This document shows positions 1 to 5,452 of a stretch of DNA of 5,452 bases, in pieces. Numbering within the stretch: the first letter of the stretch is position 1; the number at the start of each line of letters is the position of its first letter. The position numbers were made by a program, and so were the translations under genes. The stretch comes from Burkholderiales bacterium (GTDB lineage: Bacteria > Pseudomonadota > Gammaproteobacteria > Burkholderiales > SG8-39): the NCBI GenBank assembly GCA_029266935.1, contig JAQSVY010000122.1, forward strand, positions 1-5,452, given 5' to 3'. The notes below the pieces were generated by a model. It did not search any database. It saw nothing but the letters and a program-made list of their open reading frames with translations, and was not told the origin of the DNA.

Positions 1-1
1 G

Positions 2-202
2 ATAGACAAAGGAATCGCTGCTAACCTTGCATCCCTTTCCCGGGACCTTGAAGAACGGGATGCGCGGGACCGGAGCCGTCCCGTCGCGCCGTTGATTCCC
101 GCGCCCGATTCGCAAGTGCTCGATTCTTCGGCACTTTCAATCGACGAAGTGGTCGGCCGCATCGTCGGCTGGTTCCGGGGAAGGGAAAGTAAACGCGGCT
201 GA
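2..202 (+). CDS. cmk: Cytidylate kinase, C-terminal end (partial)
   Basis: These are the last 66 residues of cytidylate kinase, which phosphorylates CMP and dCMP with ATP in the cytoplasm; the start lies outside the window. The frame opens at base 2 and ends at TGA 200-202. The family signature is visible: RDLEERDARDRSR at residues 14-26 of the fragment corresponds to the (K/R)ERDxRDxxR segment whose Arg and Asp residues contact the CMP phosphate and ribose. It is followed by the conserved APLIPAPDSQVLDSSALSI stretch and a final helix (DEVVGRIVGWF). Location directly upstream of rpsA is the usual proteobacterial arrangement and supports the call. The first 60 bases are less GC-rich (about 53%) than the rest of the window, but the fragment is too short to read anything into that. 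Confidence is high on family; nothing can be said of the N-terminal P-loop. Confidence 0.93.
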   Translation: MDKGIAANLASLSRDLEERDARDRSRPVAPLIPAPDSQVLDSSALSIDEVVGRIVGWFRGRESKRG

Positions 203-300
203 TGCCGCTTTGGGTGGACGCGGCTGGAACGCCCGTCCGGTGTTCAACTTAGCCCGCCACGCTGATCGCAAGCCGGCGGTTTGAAAAGGTTTTTTTCTAC
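191..300 (+). promoter_or_regulatory. rpsA leader with three potential hairpins and A/U-rich start region
   Basis: The stretch between cmk and rpsA has three stems I can pair by eye. Hairpin I is GCGGC 195-199 with GCCGC 204-208 around a four-base loop; it overlaps the cmk stop and is flanked by AAA/TTT. Hairpin II is GGACG 216-220 plus GGC 222-224 with GCC 231-233 plus CGTCC 234-238, with C221 bulged. Hairpin III is CCGCC 254-258 plus GCT 261-263 with AGC 271-273 plus GGCGG 275-279. An A/U-rich segment (280-300) follows, holding a modest Shine-Dalgarno AAAAGG (284-289, 11 bases from ATG) and a run of seven T (290-296). In E. coli the rpsA leader folds into three hairpins and S1 represses its own translation through it; similar control here is inference. 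I found no convincing -35/-10 pair. No energy calculation was made, and GC-rich DNA pairs easily by chance. Confidence 0.45.
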
Positions 301-2034
301 ATGGCCAGTATATCCCCAGCCCAGCAGTCCTCCCAGCCTTCCGGTGAATCCTTTGCGGCGCTCTTCGAGGAGAGCCTCAACCGCAAGGAGATGCGCGTCG
401 GCGAGGTCATCACCGCCGAGGTCCTGAGCATCGACGACAACTTCGTGGTGGTGAACGCGGGGCTGAAGTCCGAAAGCACGATCGCGATCGAAGAATTCCG
501 CAGTGACGCCGGCCAGGTCGAGGTCAAGGTCGGCGATTTCGTCAGTGTCTCCATCGAGGCGCTCGAGGACGGCTACGGCTCGACCCGCCTCTCCCGCGAC
601 AAGGCGAAGCGCATGGCGGCATGGCTCGAGCTCGAGAAGGCGCTCGAGACCGGCGAGAAGGTCGAGGGCGTGATCACCGGCAAGGTGAAGGGCGGCCTCA
701 CCGTCATGGCGAAGGGCATCCGCGCCTTCCTTCCCGGCTCGCTCGTGGACCTGCGGCCGGTGAAGGACACCACGCCCTACGAGGGCAAGCAGATGCAGTT
801 CAAGGTCATCAAGCTCGACCGCAAGAGAAACAACGTGGTCGTGTCGCGCCGCGCGGTGCTCGAGGAGACCGCGGGCGCCGAGCGCGAGCATCTGCTCGCC
901 ACGCTGCAGGAGGGCGCCACCGTCAAGGGCATCGTCAAGAACATCACCGACTACGGCGCGTTCGTCGACCTCGGCGGCATCGACGGCCTGCTCCATATCA
1001 CCGACCTCGCCTGGCGGCGCGTGAAGCATCCCTCCGAAGTGCTGAACGTCGGCGACGAGGTCACCGCCAAGGTGCTGAAGTTCGACGCGGAGAAGAACCG
1101 CGTGTCGCTGGGCCTCAAGCAGCTCGGCGAGGATCCCTGGGTCGGCATCGGCCGGCGCTATCCGCAAGGCACGCGCTTGTTCGGCAAAGTCACGAACCTC
1201 ACCGACTACGGTGCCTTCGTGGAGGTCGAGTCGGGCATCGAGGGCCTGGTGCACGTCTCCGAGATGGATTGGACCAACAAGAACGTGCATCCCTCCAAGG
1301 TGGTGCAGGTCGGCGACGAGGTGGAAGTGATGATCCTCGAGATCGACGAGGAGCGCCGCCGCATCTCGCTCGGCATGAAGCAGTGCATGCCCAACCCCTG
1401 GGAGGATTTCGCCCGCGAGTACAAGAAGAGCGACAAGGTGAAGGGCCAGATCAAGTCCATCACCGACTTCGGCGTCTTCGTCGGCCTGCCCGGCGGCATC
1501 GACGGCCTGGTGCACCTCTCCGACCTCTCCTGGTCCGCGCCGGGCGAGGAGGCGGTGAAGAACTTCAAGAAGGGCGAGGACGTCGAGGCGGTGGTGCTCT
1601 CCATCGACGTCGAGCGCGAGCGGATTTCGCTGGGCATCAAGCAGCTCGAAGGCGACCCGTTCACCAACTTCATCGCCAGCCACGAGAAGAACAGCGTGGT
1701 GAGCGGCACGGTGAAGTCCCTCGACGCCAAGGGCGCGGTGGTGACGATCTCGGGCGAGGTGGAGGGCTACCTGCGCGCCTCCGAGTTCTCGCGCGACCGC
1801 GTCGAGGACCTGCGCACGGTGCTCAAGGAAGGCGACGCGGTGCAGGCGATGATCATCAACGTCGACCGCAAGAACCGCTCCATCAACCTGTCGGTGAAGG
1901 CGAAGGACCTCTCGGAGGAAACCGATGCCATGAAGCAGCTGCGCACGGAGAACGCCGCGGCGAGCGCCGGCGCGACCAACCTCGGCGCGCTGCTGCGCGC
2001 CAAGCTCGACAAGAGCAACACGCCGCAGCAATAA
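301..2034 (+). CDS. rpsA: 30S ribosomal protein S1
   Basis: This 577-residue protein binds mRNA on the small ribosomal subunit and helps load and unfold messages, especially those with weak Shine-Dalgarno sites. Six S1 (OB-fold) repeats are visible at about residues 33-99, 118-184, 205-273, 290-360, 377-447 and 464-533. Repeats 3-5 carry clear RNA-binding signatures: [45 protein letters not shown] and [23 protein letters not shown]. The helix [10 protein letters not shown] (17-26) matches the N-terminal segment that anchors E. coli S1 to protein S2. ATG 301 is the only possible start: the frame has a stop at 250-252 and no other start codon before the conserved region. E. coli S1 is 557 residues; the extra length is a Ser/Gln/Pro-rich N-terminal leader of about 15 residues plus a slightly different tail. 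The C-terminal [12 protein letters not shown] is typical of betaproteobacteria. It sits 98 bases after cmk and 36 before ihfB. Confidence 0.98.
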   Translation: MASISPAQQSSQPSGESFAALFEESLNRKEMRVGEVITAEVLSIDDNFVVVNAGLKSESTIAIEEFRSDAGQVEVKVGDFVSVSIEALEDGYGSTRLSRDKAKRMAAWLELEKALETGEKVEGVITGKVKGGLTVMAKGIRAFLPGSLVDLRPVKDTTPYEGKQMQFKVIKLDRKRNNVVVSRRAVLEETAGAEREHLLATLQEGATVKGIVKNITDYGAFVDLGGIDGLLHITDLAWRRVKHPSEVLNVGDEVTAKVLKFDAEKNRVSLGLKQLGEDPWVGIGRRYPQGTRLFGKVTNLTDYGAFVEVESGIEGLVHVSEMDWTNKNVHPSKVVQVGDEVEVMILEIDEERRRISLGMKQCMPNPWEDFAREYKKSDKVKGQIKSITDFGVFVGLPGGIDGLVHLSDLSWSAPGEEAVKNFKKGEDVEAVVLSIDVERERISLGIKQLEGDPFTNFIASHEKNSVVSGTVKSLDAKGAVVTISGEVEGYLRASEFSRDRVEDLRTVLKEGDAVQAMIINVDRKNRSINLSVKAKDLSEETDAMKQLRTENAAASAGATNLGALLRAKLDKSNTPQQ

Positions 2035-2051
2035 GCGCGAGCGAACGTGTC

Positions 2052-2060
2052 AAAGGGGGG
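2052..2060 (+). promoter_or_regulatory. Ribosome binding site that fixes the ihfB start
   Basis: The purine run AAAGGGGGG lies 10 bases before ATG 2071. A GTG at 2047 is in the same frame and would add eight residues, but the purine run lies downstream of that codon and so cannot serve it. The family N-terminus (MTKSEL) begins exactly at ATG 2071. This decides the start. Confidence 0.75.
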
Positions 2061-2070
2061 AACGGTCGCC

Positions 2071-2403
2071 ATGACCAAGTCGGAACTGATCGCGCGCCTT
2101 GCGCAGCGCTACCCGCAGCTCGTGGCGAAGGACGCCGAGTACGCCGTGAAGATGATCCTCGATGCGATGACGCAGGCGCTGCTCGCCGGCAACCGCATCG
2201 AGATCCGCGGCTTCGGCAGCTTTGGCTTGAACTACCGGCCGCCGCGCACTGGCCGCAACCCGAAGTCCGGCGAGAAGGTGCAGGTTCCCGAGAAGTACGT
2301 GCCGCACTTCAAGGCGGGCAAGGAGCTGCGCGAGCGAGTCGACTCGGCCACCGCCGAGCCCGCCCCCGTACCGCAGGAGCGCGCCTCGCAGCCCGCGCGA
2401 TAG
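2071..2403 (+). CDS. ihfB: Integration host factor, beta subunit
   Basis: IhfB pairs with IhfA to form a heterodimer that bends DNA sharply at specific sites, acting in nucleoid structure, transcription and recombination. The 110 residues align without gaps to E. coli IHF-beta over the first 90: [10 protein letters not shown] at the start, the core strand [10 protein letters not shown] (42-51), the DNA-contacting arm [13 protein letters not shown] (58-70) with Pro64 at the position that intercalates into DNA, and [15 protein letters not shown] (76-90). The start is ATG 2071, set by the purine run just upstream. Residues 91-110 form a tail rich in Ala, Pro and Gln that E. coli (94 residues) lacks; betaproteobacterial homologues commonly have some tail, so this is probably normal. 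The rpsA-ihfB order is conserved in many proteobacteria. The gene ends in TAG 18 bases before lapA. IHF-beta rather than HU is supported by MTKSEL and the position after rpsA. Confidence 0.97.
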   Translation: MTKSELIARLAQRYPQLVAKDAEYAVKMILDAMTQALLAGNRIEIRGFGSFGLNYRPPRTGRNPKSGEKVQVPEKYVPHFKAGKELRERVDSATAEPAPVPQERASQPAR

Positions 2404-2405
2404 GG

Positions 2406-2419
2406 CGCCGGCGCCGGCG
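2406..2419 (+). repeat. 14-base perfect GC palindrome between ihfB and lapA
   Basis: CGCCGGCGCCGGCG is its own reverse complement and fills most of the 18-base gap between the ihfB stop (2401-2403) and the lapA ATG (2422). It can also be read as overlapping copies of GGCGCC. It stands where a lapA Shine-Dalgarno would be expected, and no clear one is present. There is no T-tract, so it is not a typical terminator. Confidence 0.6.
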
Positions 2420-2421
2420 TC

Positions 2422-2694
2422 ATGCGTCTCGTCACCTGGTCGGTCCGGCTGTTCGTGTTCCTGCTGCTCGTGGCGTTCGCCGCGAAGAACGTCGAGCCGG
2501 TGACGCTGCGCTTCTACTTCGACCTGGTGCTGCAGGCGCCGCTGGTAGCGGTGCTGTTCGCCTTCTTCGCCGCGGGGGCGCTGTTCGGCATCCTGGCGCT
2601 CCTCGGCACGGTGCTGAGACAGCGGCGTGAGATTTCGCTGCTGAGGAAGAAAACACCCGTGGAACAGGCCACCTTGCCGCCGCCGGGTCTCTGA
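2422..2694 (+). CDS. lapA: LapA-domain inner-membrane protein (lipopolysaccharide assembly protein A)
   Basis: This 90-residue protein belongs to the LapA (DUF1049, YciS) family, small inner-membrane proteins encoded next to LapB and working with it in lipopolysaccharide assembly. Two hydrophobic segments are visible, about residues 8-21 (LRFVF-type, FVFLLLVAFA) and 39-64 (APLVAVLFAFFAAGALFGILALLGTV). The family pattern KNVEPVTLRFYF (22-33) lies between them and a short basic, helix-prone stretch (RQRREISLLRKK, 66-77) follows, ending in a Pro-rich tail. Length is close to E. coli LapA (about 100). ATG 2422 is the only start that keeps the first membrane segment whole. It has no evident Shine-Dalgarno; the upstream gap is a GC palindrome, so translation may depend on ribosomes finishing ihfB (inference). 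The stop is three bases before the lapB ATG. The call depends partly on the lapB neighbour, since such short membrane proteins are weakly conserved. Confidence 0.93.
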   Translation: MRLVTWSVRLFVFLLLVAFAAKNVEPVTLRFYFDLVLQAPLVAVLFAFFAAGALFGILALLGTVLRQRREISLLRKKTPVEQATLPPPGL

Positions 2695-2697
2695 GCC

Positions 2698-3864
2698 ATG
2701 GAGTTCGAGAACTGGTGGCTGCTCGGCCTCCTGCCGCTGTTCTTCGGCTTTGGCTGGATGGCGGCGCGCATCGACATCCAGCAGATAGTCAGGGAATCGC
2801 GGGCGCTGCCGCGCTCGTACTTCAAGGGCCTGAACTTCCTCCTCAACGAGCAGCCCGACAAGGCGATCGAGGCCTTCATCGAGGTGGTGAGGGTCGACCC
2901 CGAGACGGTCGAGCTGCACTTCGCGCTGGGAAGCCTGTTCCGCCGCCGCGGCGAGTATGACCGCGCCATCCGCATGCACCAGAACCTGCTCGAGCGTGAC
3001 GACCTCGCCGCCGAGCAGAAGGTGATCGCGCTCGCCGAGCTCGGCCAGGACTACCTCAAGGCCGGCATCCTCGACCGCGCCGAGGAGGTGTTCAAGAAGC
3101 TCGAGACGAGCCCGCAAGCGCCGCTCGCGCGCAAGCACCTGCTGGAGATCTACGAGCAGGAGAAGGACTGGAGCCGCGCCATCGAGATGACGCGGCACGT
3201 GGAGCCCGACGCGCGGTCGATGGCGCAGTACTACTGCGAGCTCGCCGCCTCGGAAGCGGCGCAATCGCGCCCCGACGCGGCGCGGCGCTACCTGGAGCGC
3301 GCGCTGGAAGAGAACCGCAAGTGCGTGCGCGCCAGCCTGCAACTGGGGGATCTGGAGAAGGACGCGAAGCACCTCGAGAAGGCAATCGAGCACTGGAAGC
3401 GCATCGAGTCGCAGGACCCGGCCTACCTGGCGCTCGCGGCGCAGCGCCTGCTCGACGCCCACCGCGACACGGGCCGCGGCGAGGAGGGCCTGCGGCTCCT
3501 GACGAACTACCTCGAGCGCTATCCCTCGCTCGACCTGCTCGACACGGTGTTCCGCCAGACCCTCGAAGCGAAAGGCCACGAAGAGGCCTACACGCTGGTG
3601 CGCGACGAGCTGCGCCGCAATCCGACGCTGCTCGGCCTCGATCGCCTGCTGGAAGCGCAGATCATCGCCGCGGCGCAGCCCGACCGGCGGCGCGACCTGG
3701 AGCTGGTGCGCAACCTCGTGCACGGCCATACGCTGCGCCTCGCGCGCTACCGCTGCGAGAGCTGCGGCTTCAAGGCGCGCCAGTTCCACTGGCGCTGCCC
3801 CGGCTGCGGCGGCTGGGAAACCTACCCGCCGCGGCGTACCGAGGAGTTCGATCTCTCGCCATGA
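2698..3864 (+). CDS. lapB: Lipopolysaccharide assembly protein LapB (TPR protein with rubredoxin-like zinc motif)
   Basis: LapB (YciM) is an inner-membrane protein that in E. coli delivers LpxC, the enzyme of the committed lipid A step, to FtsH for breakdown, so setting the lipopolysaccharide level. At 388 residues it matches E. coli LapB (389). Features in order: one N-terminal membrane anchor (about 6-22); the family segment [25 protein letters not shown] (40-64); tetratricopeptide helices through about 340, for example [28 protein letters not shown] (71-98); and a C-terminal rubredoxin-like metal site, YRCESCGF...WRCPGCGGW, with Cys353, Cys356, Cys367 and Cys370. All four metal ligands are intact. 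The start is ATG 2698, three bases after lapA; the Shine-Dalgarno is weak, suggesting coupling. The stop TGA overlaps the ugd ATG as ATGA. In E. coli pyrF follows lapB; here ugd does. The LpxC role is transferred from E. coli. Confidence 0.97.
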   Translation: MEFENWWLLGLLPLFFGFGWMAARIDIQQIVRESRALPRSYFKGLNFLLNEQPDKAIEAFIEVVRVDPETVELHFALGSLFRRRGEYDRAIRMHQNLLERDDLAAEQKVIALAELGQDYLKAGILDRAEEVFKKLETSPQAPLARKHLLEIYEQEKDWSRAIEMTRHVEPDARSMAQYYCELAASEAAQSRPDAARRYLERALEENRKCVRASLQLGDLEKDAKHLEKAIEHWKRIESQDPAYLALAAQRLLDAHRDTGRGEEGLRLLTNYLERYPSLDLLDTVFRQTLEAKGHEEAYTLVRDELRRNPTLLGLDRLLEAQIIAAAQPDRRRDLELVRNLVHGHTLRLARYRCESCGFKARQFHWRCPGCGGWETYPPRRTEEFDLSP

Positions 3865-5153
3865 ACGTCACCATCATCGGCACCGGCTATGTCGGTCTGG
3901 TCAGCGGCGCCTGCCTCGCGGACGCGGGCAACACGGTGTTGTGTCTCGACACCAATGCGGAAAAGGTCTCCCAGCTGAACGAAGGAAAGATTCCGATCTT
4001 CGAGCCCGGGTTGGAGCCGATCGTGCGGCGCAATCGCGAGGCGGGGCGGTTGCGCTTCTCGACGAACATTCCGCTCGGCGTTTCTCACGGCGAGCTGCAG
4101 CTGATCGCGGTGGGCACGCCGCCCGGGGAGGACGGCTCGGCCGACATGCAGTACGTCCTTGAGGCCGCCCGCCAGATCGGCCGGCACATGAAGGGCTACA
4201 AGGTGATCGCCACCAAGTCCACCGTGCCGGTCGGAACGGCAGACAAAATAAAAAAGGAAGTTCAACAGCTGACCAAGGCCGATTTCTCGGTGGTGTCGAA
4301 CCCGGAGTTCCTCAAGGAGGGTGCGGCGGTCGACGACTTCATGCGTCCCGACCGCATCATCATCGGCGCGGAGGACCAGCGGGCGATCGCGCTGCTGCGC
4401 CGCCTGTATGCGCCCTTCCAGCGCAACCGCGAGCGCGTCATCGTCATGGGCGTGCGCTCGGCGGAGCTCACCAAGTACGCCGCCAACTCGATGCTCGCGG
4501 CGCGCATCTCGTTCATGAACGAGGTCGCCAACCTGGCCGAAGCGCTGGGCGCCGACATCGAGGAGGTGCGCCGCGGCATCGGCTCGGACCGGCGCATCGG
4601 CACGGACTTCCTCTACGCCGGCGCCGGTTTCGGCGGCTCCTGCTTCCCGAAGGACGTGAAGGCGCTGCAGAGGAGCGCCGTCGAGGCAGGGCGGCCGCTG
4701 CGCCTGCTGGCCGCGGTGGAGGCGGTCAACGAGGCGCAGAAGCATGTGCTGGGTGAAAAAATAGGAAAGAGGCTGGGGGATCTGAAGGGCAAATGCATTG
4801 GCGTGTGGGGCCTCGCGTTCAAGGCCAACACTGACGACATGCGCGAGGCGCCGAGCCTGGTGCTGATCGCGGACCTGGTGGGCGCGGGGGCAAGCGTGCA
4901 GGCCTATGACCCGGTAGCCGGAAAGAGCTTCCAGCACAGGGGCTTGAAAGTCGTGGCTTCGGCGCTGGCAGCCCTCGACGGGGCGGACGCGCTCGCCATC
5001 GTCACCGAATGGCGCGAGTTCCGCAGCCCTGACTTCGGCGCCATCAAGGCGCGCCTGAAGACGCCGGTGATCTTCGACGGGCGCAACCTCTACGATCCGG
5101 CCCAGCTGCGCGAGCTCGGGATCGAGTACTACCCCATCGGGAGAAAGACATAA
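3861..5153 (+). CDS. ugd: UDP-glucose 6-dehydrogenase
   Basis: This cytoplasmic enzyme oxidises UDP-glucose to UDP-glucuronate with two NAD+, feeding lipopolysaccharide, capsule or aminoarabinose synthesis. It has 430 residues, normal for bacterial Ugd. The N-terminal Rossmann fold opens with [16 protein letters not shown] (GxGxxG at 7-12) and Asp30 follows strand 2. [10 protein letters not shown] (117-126) and [15 protein letters not shown] (146-160) are family signatures. [11 protein letters not shown] (203-213) carries the conserved Lys205 and Asn209. [12 protein letters not shown] (254-265) holds the catalytic Cys261 and Asp265. The C-terminal domain has [16 protein letters not shown] (317-332). 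ATG 3861 begins exactly at the first strand and overlaps the lapB stop by four bases; a purine run GAGGAG (3841-3846) is 14 bases upstream, rather far. Two short A-rich patches (4245-4257 and 4755-4767) with rare ATA codons stand out but keep frame. UDP-N-acetylmannosamine or GDP-mannose dehydrogenases are related alternatives; the motifs favour Ugd. Confidence 0.95.
   Translation: MNVTIIGTGYVGLVSGACLADAGNTVLCLDTNAEKVSQLNEGKIPIFEPGLEPIVRRNREAGRLRFSTNIPLGVSHGELQLIAVGTPPGEDGSADMQYVLEAARQIGRHMKGYKVIATKSTVPVGTADKIKKEVQQLTKADFSVVSNPEFLKEGAAVDDFMRPDRIIIGAEDQRAIALLRRLYAPFQRNRERVIVMGVRSAELTKYAANSMLAARISFMNEVANLAEALGADIEEVRRGIGSDRRIGTDFLYAGAGFGGSCFPKDVKALQRSAVEAGRPLRLLAAVEAVNEAQKHVLGEKIGKRLGDLKGKCIGVWGLAFKANTDDMREAPSLVLIADLVGAGASVQAYDPVAGKSFQHRGLKVVASALAALDGADALAIVTEWREFRSPDFGAIKARLKTPVIFDGRNLYDPAQLRELGIEYYPIGRKT
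5139..5143 (+). promoter_or_regulatory. Shine-Dalgarno in the end of ugd, placed for an rfaE1 start at 5150
   Basis: GGGAG lies six bases before ATA 5150, the ideal distance for a start there. It is 27 bases from GTG 5171, too far to serve that codon. A weaker AAGG (5162-5165) is five bases before GTG 5171. Confidence 0.5.
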
Positions 5154-5170
5154 ATACGGCCAAGGCACGG

Positions 5171-5452
5171 GTGCTGGTGGTCGGCGACGTGATGCTCGAC
5201 CGCTACTGGTTCGGCGACGTGTCGCGCGTGTCGCCGGAGGCGCCGGTGCCGGTGATCCTGATTTCCGGCGAGGACGAGCGCCTCGGCGGCGCGGCCAACG
5301 TGGCGTGGAACTGCAAGGCGCTGGGGGCGCGTACGCGGCTGCTGACCGTCGTAGGCCGCGACGAGCCGGGCGATCGCCTGGCGAAGCTCCTGAAGAAGAT
5401 GGCGATCGACGCGAGCCTGCACCGCGACCGCGGCCTGTCCACGACGCAGAAG
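5171..5452 (+). CDS. rfaE1: D-glycero-beta-D-manno-heptose-7-phosphate kinase (HldE N-terminal / RfaE1 type), 5' part
   Basis: This is the N-terminal part (94 residues to the window edge) of the PfkB-type sugar kinase that phosphorylates heptose 7-phosphate at C1 with ATP, an early step to the ADP-heptose used for the lipopolysaccharide inner core. Motifs, counted from GTG 5171: LVVGDVMLDRYWFGDVSRVSPEAPVPV (2-28), closely like E. coli HldE, and GGAANVAWN (39-47), the PfkB family glycine motif. In E. coli the kinase is fused to an adenylyltransferase (HldE); many betaproteobacteria keep two genes, but the window ends too early to tell. The start is uncertain. GTG 5171 is the first usual start codon in frame. 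However, the expected N-terminus (M)[12 protein letters not shown] would begin at 5150, where the codon is ATA, preceded by a good Shine-Dalgarno and overlapping the ugd stop. The family call is secure. Confidence 0.9.
   Translation, partial: MLVVGDVMLDRYWFGDVSRVSPEAPVPVILISGEDERLGGAANVAWNCKALGARTRLLTVVGRDEPGDRLAKLLKKMAIDASLHRDRGLSTTQK

Noticed and set aside
191..211. Rho-independent terminator at the end of cmk
   Set aside because: The stem is only five GC pairs and is followed by TTT only, so termination is unlikely; it is better treated as part of the rpsA leader.
625..648. CTCGAGCTCGAG palindrome plus a third CTCGAG in rpsA
   Set aside because: It is explained by Leu-Glu codons (LELEKALE) within the conserved linker after repeat 1.
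244..2031. Long open frame on the minus strand opposite rpsA (595 codons)
   Set aside because: It mirrors rpsA codon for codon, has a low-complexity Leu/His/Ala/Asp composition typical of antisense to GC-rich genes, and resembles no family. rpsA is certain.
2047..2070. GTG 2047 as a start for ihfB, adding eight residues
   Set aside because: The purine run 2052-2060 lies after this codon and suits ATG 2071, where the conserved MTKSEL begins.
621..2630. Plus-strand open frame crossing rpsA, ihfB and lapA (669 codons)
   Set aside because: It is a shifted frame of three real genes, made almost entirely of Arg, Gly, Ala and His, as expected from GC-rich sequence read out of frame.
2050..3789. 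Long minus-strand open frame opposite ihfB, lapA and lapB (579 codons)
   Set aside because: It spans three well-supported plus-strand genes and their gaps, with Arg/Leu/Ala-rich composition; an effect of high GC at third codon positions.
3822..5168. Minus-strand open frame opposite ugd (448 codons)
   Set aside because: It lies wholly against ugd, whose catalytic motifs are intact, and shows no recognisable domain.

Overview
The window is a compact, all-plus-strand block of housekeeping and envelope genes from a GC-rich proteobacterium, most likely a betaproteobacterium. The evidence is the order cmk-rpsA-ihfB-lapA-lapB-ugd-rfaE1, the S1 C-terminus ([12 protein letters not shown]), the tailed IhfB, and the separate start of a heptose kinase gene right after ugd. 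The assignment rests on remembered family sequences and gene order; no search was run.

Layout: 2-202 is the C-terminal end of cytidylate kinase (cmk). A 98-base leader (203-300) can fold into up to three hairpins followed by an A/U-rich stretch. It precedes rpsA (301-2034), which encodes ribosomal protein S1 with six S1 repeats. After a 36-base gap with a strong ribosome binding site comes ihfB (2071-2403), the beta subunit of integration host factor. Then follow lapA (2422-2694) and lapB (2698-3864), the inner-membrane pair that controls lipopolysaccharide synthesis. ugd (3861-5153, UDP-glucose 6-dehydrogenase) overlaps lapB by four bases. The window ends inside rfaE1, the kinase (HldE N-terminal type) for ADP-heptose synthesis.

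From ihfB onward the intergenic gaps are 18 bases or less, no terminator-like hairpin with a T-tract is visible, and all genes read the same way, so one transcription unit is likely. The first half serves nucleotide supply, translation and chromosome architecture. The second half serves the outer membrane: LapA/LapB regulate lipopolysaccharide synthesis, while Ugd and RfaE1 make sugar precursors (UDP-glucuronate and heptose phosphates).

I see no mobile element, CRISPR array, RNA gene or unknown system. The two points most worth checking are the start of rfaE1 and the rpsA leader. The expected rfaE1 start, with a well-placed Shine-Dalgarno, reads ATA instead of ATG. The rpsA leader has a three-hairpin layout resembling the autoregulated leader described in E. 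coli.
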